From: JAVBPA01 sp031549925
GTDB lineage: Bacteria > Bacillota > Clostridia > Oscillospirales > CAG-272
DNA length: 32,552 nt
Reading direction: 5' to 3'
Assembly: GCA_031549925.1 (NCBI GenBank)
Contig: JAVBPA010000028.1
Span: 1 to 32,552, forward strand
Shown: positions 29,920-32,552 of the stretch, piece after piece
Position numbering within the stretch: position 1 is the first letter of the stretch
Layout: the number at the start of each line of letters is the position of its first letter
The notes under the pieces: generated by a model
What the model saw: the letters and a program-made list of their open reading frames with translations, nothing else
The model's database searches: none
Told to the model about the DNA's origin: nothing
Translations under genes and position numbers: made by a program

Positions 29920-32552
29920 ATGGCAAAGACATTGTCTGAACTGCTTACAAGATATAATCCCAACGGGAGAATACGGGATATCATGCAATCCGGAATAAGT
30001 AACGGAATGCGGGCTGACCGTGAAAATAAAATTCTTGAAATAAAAGCTTCTTTTCCTTTCACGGTAACAAAAGATTTGCTGTATAAAATAGAAGAAGATA
30101 TCAAAGCGGAATATGAGCTTTCACAAGTGAGAATTTTCCCCGCTTATCCGTCTTCTCTTTTCAGCTATGAATATGTATCTGAGATTATATGCGAAACTGT
30201 TCGCTCTGGAATTATTTCAAAAGGATTTTTCAGCAAATATACATATGAACTGACGGACGGAAAACTCTGTATTAATATATATTTCAACGATTCCGGAGTC
30301 GAATTGCTGCGTGAAGCGGAGCTTCCCAAATATATCGAAAAAATAATATACGACGAATTCGGAATAAATATTAAAGTATCGATTCAGCGTCACGAAGAAT
30401 ATTTATTTGATCCGGATGAATATGATAAAGAACAAAAAAAACGCATGTCGGAATTGTATTTTGAAATGACAGGCGGTAAAAAACCTGTACAAAATGCCGG
30501 AGGAGCTGTTATAACAGGAGCGCAGGTAAATTCTGTCGTTTCGGGTGAAGAAAATACGGGCGCTGTCGTCGTTTGCGAAAAAATAATTAAGAGCGGTTAT
30601 CTTAATTTTGATATAAACAAAGCCGAATTAAAATACGGCGATCTTTTCGATATTGATAACACCGTTTCCGTAACCGAAATTACAGCGGAAGGAAAAACAA
30701 TAATAACACTCGGTGAAATAATTGAATGTGAAATGAAAGAAATCCGGTCAAAGGACGGACGGGGCAGAACAGACCGGAGAAGCAATTATTTTTACGCTGT
30801 AAACTTTATAATCACGGACAAGCGGGGATCGGTATATTGCAAAGCTTCAGCCGATAAAGAAGAAGCGCAGCAGTTATATTCTTCCGTTTCGGAAGGCGAT
30901 GCGGTCGCGGTTCGCGGTATTGTAAGAAGAGACAGCTTTGACGGCGAGCTTTATATTGATCCGATGGCAATTCAAAAAATATCACTGGTTGAAAGAACGG
31001 ATACTGCGGAAGAAAAGAGAGTAGAGCTGCATTTGCACACGCAGCTTTCCGCGATGGATGCGGTTATTCCGCCTGCCGATGTAGTAAAAACGGCGAAAAA
31101 ATGGGGTCACCGCGCTATTGCCGTAACAGACCACGGAAATGTACAGGCTTTTCCGGTTTTAATGGAAGCATCAGAAAAACTGGGAGTAAAGGTTATTTAC
31201 GGAATGGAGGGCTATTTGGCAGACGATACCGCAAGAACTGTTTACGGTTCGTCCGATGATAAGCTTTCCGGAGAATTTGTCGTATTTGACATCGAAACTA
31301 CAGGTCTTTCACCGCAAAGCTGTGCGATAACGGAAATCGGAGCGGTTTTGATAAAAAATTACGAAGTTATCGAAGTTTTTAACACATATGTTAATCCCGG
31401 AGTTCATATTCCCGAATATATAACAAACTTAACCGGAATTACAGACGAAATGGTGAAAGATGCCCCTGCGCCTGATACCGCGGTAAAAAAATTTTTGGAC
31501 TTTGCCGGAGACCGTGTTTTAATAGCGCATAACGCTTCGTTTGATACTTCGTTTATAAGACGCGCAGCCGAACTCTATTCGCTGAAATTTAATAATTCGT
31601 ATATCGATACATTGGCTATGTCCCGTTATGTAAATCCGGAGTTATCAAGCCATAAATTAAATGATCTGGCGCGGTTTTATAAGCTGGGAGATTTTAATCA
31701 TCACAGGGCTTCCGACGACGCACGGGTTCTTGTGAAAATATTTTTTTGCATGGCAAACCGCCTCCGCGAAGAAGGCGTTGAAACGGTTTCCTCAATCAAC
31801 AATACGATGGGGGATAAGGTCGATCCGCAAAAGGTTCGGACAAACCATATCGTATTGCTTGTAAAAAATAAAACGGGACTGAAAAATTTATATAAAATAG
31901 TATCGATGAGCTATCTCAAATATTTTCACCGTCATCCGAGAATACCGCGTTCCGTATTATCCGAATTCAGAGAGGGCTTGATAATCGGCTCCGCTTGTTC
32001 GGAGGGAGAATTTTATAACGCCGTTTTATCCGGGAAAAGCGATTCGGAGCTTGTAGCGGCAGCGAAATTTTACGACTATCTCGAAATACATCCTCTTTCA
32101 AATAACCGTTATTTGATCGATAACAACAGCGTTACAAGCGAAGAACAGCTTATGGAAATAAACCGCAAGATTATTAAAATAGCAAATGAAGCTAATATTC
32201 CGGTGGTTGCGGCTTGCGACGCGCATTTTATGAATGACTATGATGAGATAACGAGAAAAATACTGCTTTCCGGAATGAAATTCGCGGACGCCGACAGAAG
32301 CGCCGGGTTGTATTTGAGAACAACAGATGAAATGCTGCGGGAATTTTCATATTTAGGCGAAGAAACCGCTTATGAAGTAGTAATCCGATCCACAAATAAA
32401 ATCGCGGATATGATAGAATCGGATATCAGACCGATACCGAAGGGAACTTTTACCCCCTCACTTGAAGGCGCTGAAGAAGAATTGAAAAATTTATGCTATA
32501 ACAAAGCACATTCGATATACGGAGATGTTTTACCCGATATTGTTACGGCAAG
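29920..32552 (+). CDS. polC: DNA polymerase III alpha subunit, PolC type (3' end beyond window)
   Basis: The first ~877 codons of the Gram-positive replicative polymerase; full PolC is about 1,430-1,450 residues, so roughly 60% is present and the palm/fingers catalytic part is missing. An N-terminal domain (1-220) is followed by an OB-fold (about 225-360), then the PHP domain starting ELHLHTQLSAMD (His371, His373). The 3'-5' proofreading exonuclease is inserted in the PHP domain, with FDIETTG (Asp457, Glu459), AHNASFD and a later HRASDDARV. The remainder of PHP follows to the window edge. The ATG lies 46 bp after ispG, the common order in firmicutes. No stop or frameshift in the visible part. 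Confidence 0.96.
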   Translation, partial: MAKTLSELLTRYNPNGRIRDIMQSGISNGMRADRENKILEIKASFPFTVTKDLLYKIEEDIKAEYELSQVRIFPAYPSSLFSYEYVSEIICETVRSGIISKGFFSKYTYELTDGKLCINIYFNDSGVELLREAELPKYIEKIIYDEFGINIKVSIQRHEEYLFDPDEYDKEQKKRMSELYFEMTGGKKPVQNAGGAVITGAQVNSVVSGEENTGAVVVCEKIIKSGYLNFDINKAELKYGDLFDIDNTVSVTEITAEGKTIITLGEIIECEMKEIRSKDGRGRTDRRSNYFYAVNFIITDKRGSVYCKASADKEEAQQLYSSVSEGDAVAVRGIVRRDSFDGELYIDPMAIQKISLVERTDTAEEKRVELHLHTQLSAMDAVIPPADVVKTAKKWGHRAIAVTDHGNVQAFPVLMEASEKLGVKVIYGMEGYLADDTARTVYGSSDDKLSGEFVVFDIETTGLSPQSCAITEIGAVLIKNYEVIEVFNTYVNPGVHIPEYITNLTGITDEMVKDAPAPDTAVKKFLDFAGDRVLIAHNASFDTSFIRRAAELYSLKFNNSYIDTLAMSRYVNPELSSHKLNDLARFYKLGDFNHHRASDDARVLVKIFFCMANRLREEGVETVSSINNTMGDKVDPQKVRTNHIVLLVKNKTGLKNLYKIVSMSYLKYFHRHPRIPRSVLSEFREGLIIGSACSEGEFYNAVLSGKSDSELVAAAKFYDYLEIHPLSNNRYLIDNNSVTSEEQLMEINRKIIKIANEANIPVVAACDAHFMNDYDEITRKILLSGMKFADADRSAGLYLRTTDEMLREFSYLGEETAYEVVIRSTNKIADMIESDIRPIPKGTFTPSLEGAEEELKNLCYNKAHSIYGDVLPDIVTA

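Overview
The window looks like a chromosomal segment of a low-to-moderate GC Gram-positive bacterium, most likely an uncultured member of the Clostridia (Bacillota). The reasons are: PolC-type polymerase, HPr kinase, a PASTA-domain Ser/Thr kinase beside its PP2C phosphatase and rlmN, the classical pyrH-frr-uppS-cdsA-dxr-rseP-ispG-polC run, AT-rich spacers, purine-rich Shine-Dalgarno sites and textbook TTGACA-17-TATAAT promoters. Genus and species cannot be read from the sequence.

Layout. 1-938: a non-coding inverted-repeat element with ~150-bp arms, two different minisatellites and two small hairpins. 1025-4274: an LTA-synthase-like membrane phosphotransferase facing a thyA-folA pair. 4386-5399: an orphan URO-D/MtaA-like protein. 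5440-9528 (minus): pyrimidine salvage (cdd, pyrimidine-nucleoside phosphorylase), an SdpI-like membrane protein and a PutP-type Na+/solute symporter. 9797-12752: a divergent clan GH-J (GH32-like) glycosidase and a solute-binding lipoprotein without its permease. 12886-12962: a free-standing tRNA(CAU) with its own promoter and terminator. 13093-17798 (minus): an ImmA/IrrE-like protease, prkC, stp, rlmN. 18126-19304: a DHHW/AlgX-like exported protein. 19449-19979 (minus): thpR. 20253-22659: a canonical GH32 enzyme followed 4 bp later by hprK. 22901-end: pyrH, frr, uppS, cdsA, dxr, rseP, ispG and the first ~877 codons of polC.

How it fits together. Most genes are housekeeping: dTMP/folate synthesis and pyrimidine salvage, undecaprenyl and isoprenoid precursor synthesis, phospholipid activation, ribosome recycling and DNA replication. 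The carbohydrate part consists of two GH32-type enzymes with near-identical promoters, one solute-binding lipoprotein and HPr kinase, and suggests intracellular use of fructosides under carbon catabolite control.

The unusual material is mainly non-coding. A recurrent hairpin (T7-N-A7 core between GTTTAC/GTAAC-like arms, often with a G-rich flank) recurs in at least five spacers. Its layout is shared with the arms of the 1-938 element. In addition, most spacers of the 22.6-28.8 kb operon, and the thyA-folA junction, carry short tandem duplications of different unit lengths. I found no CRISPR array, phage, transposase, toxin-antitoxin or recognisable defence system, and no convincing new protein-coding system.
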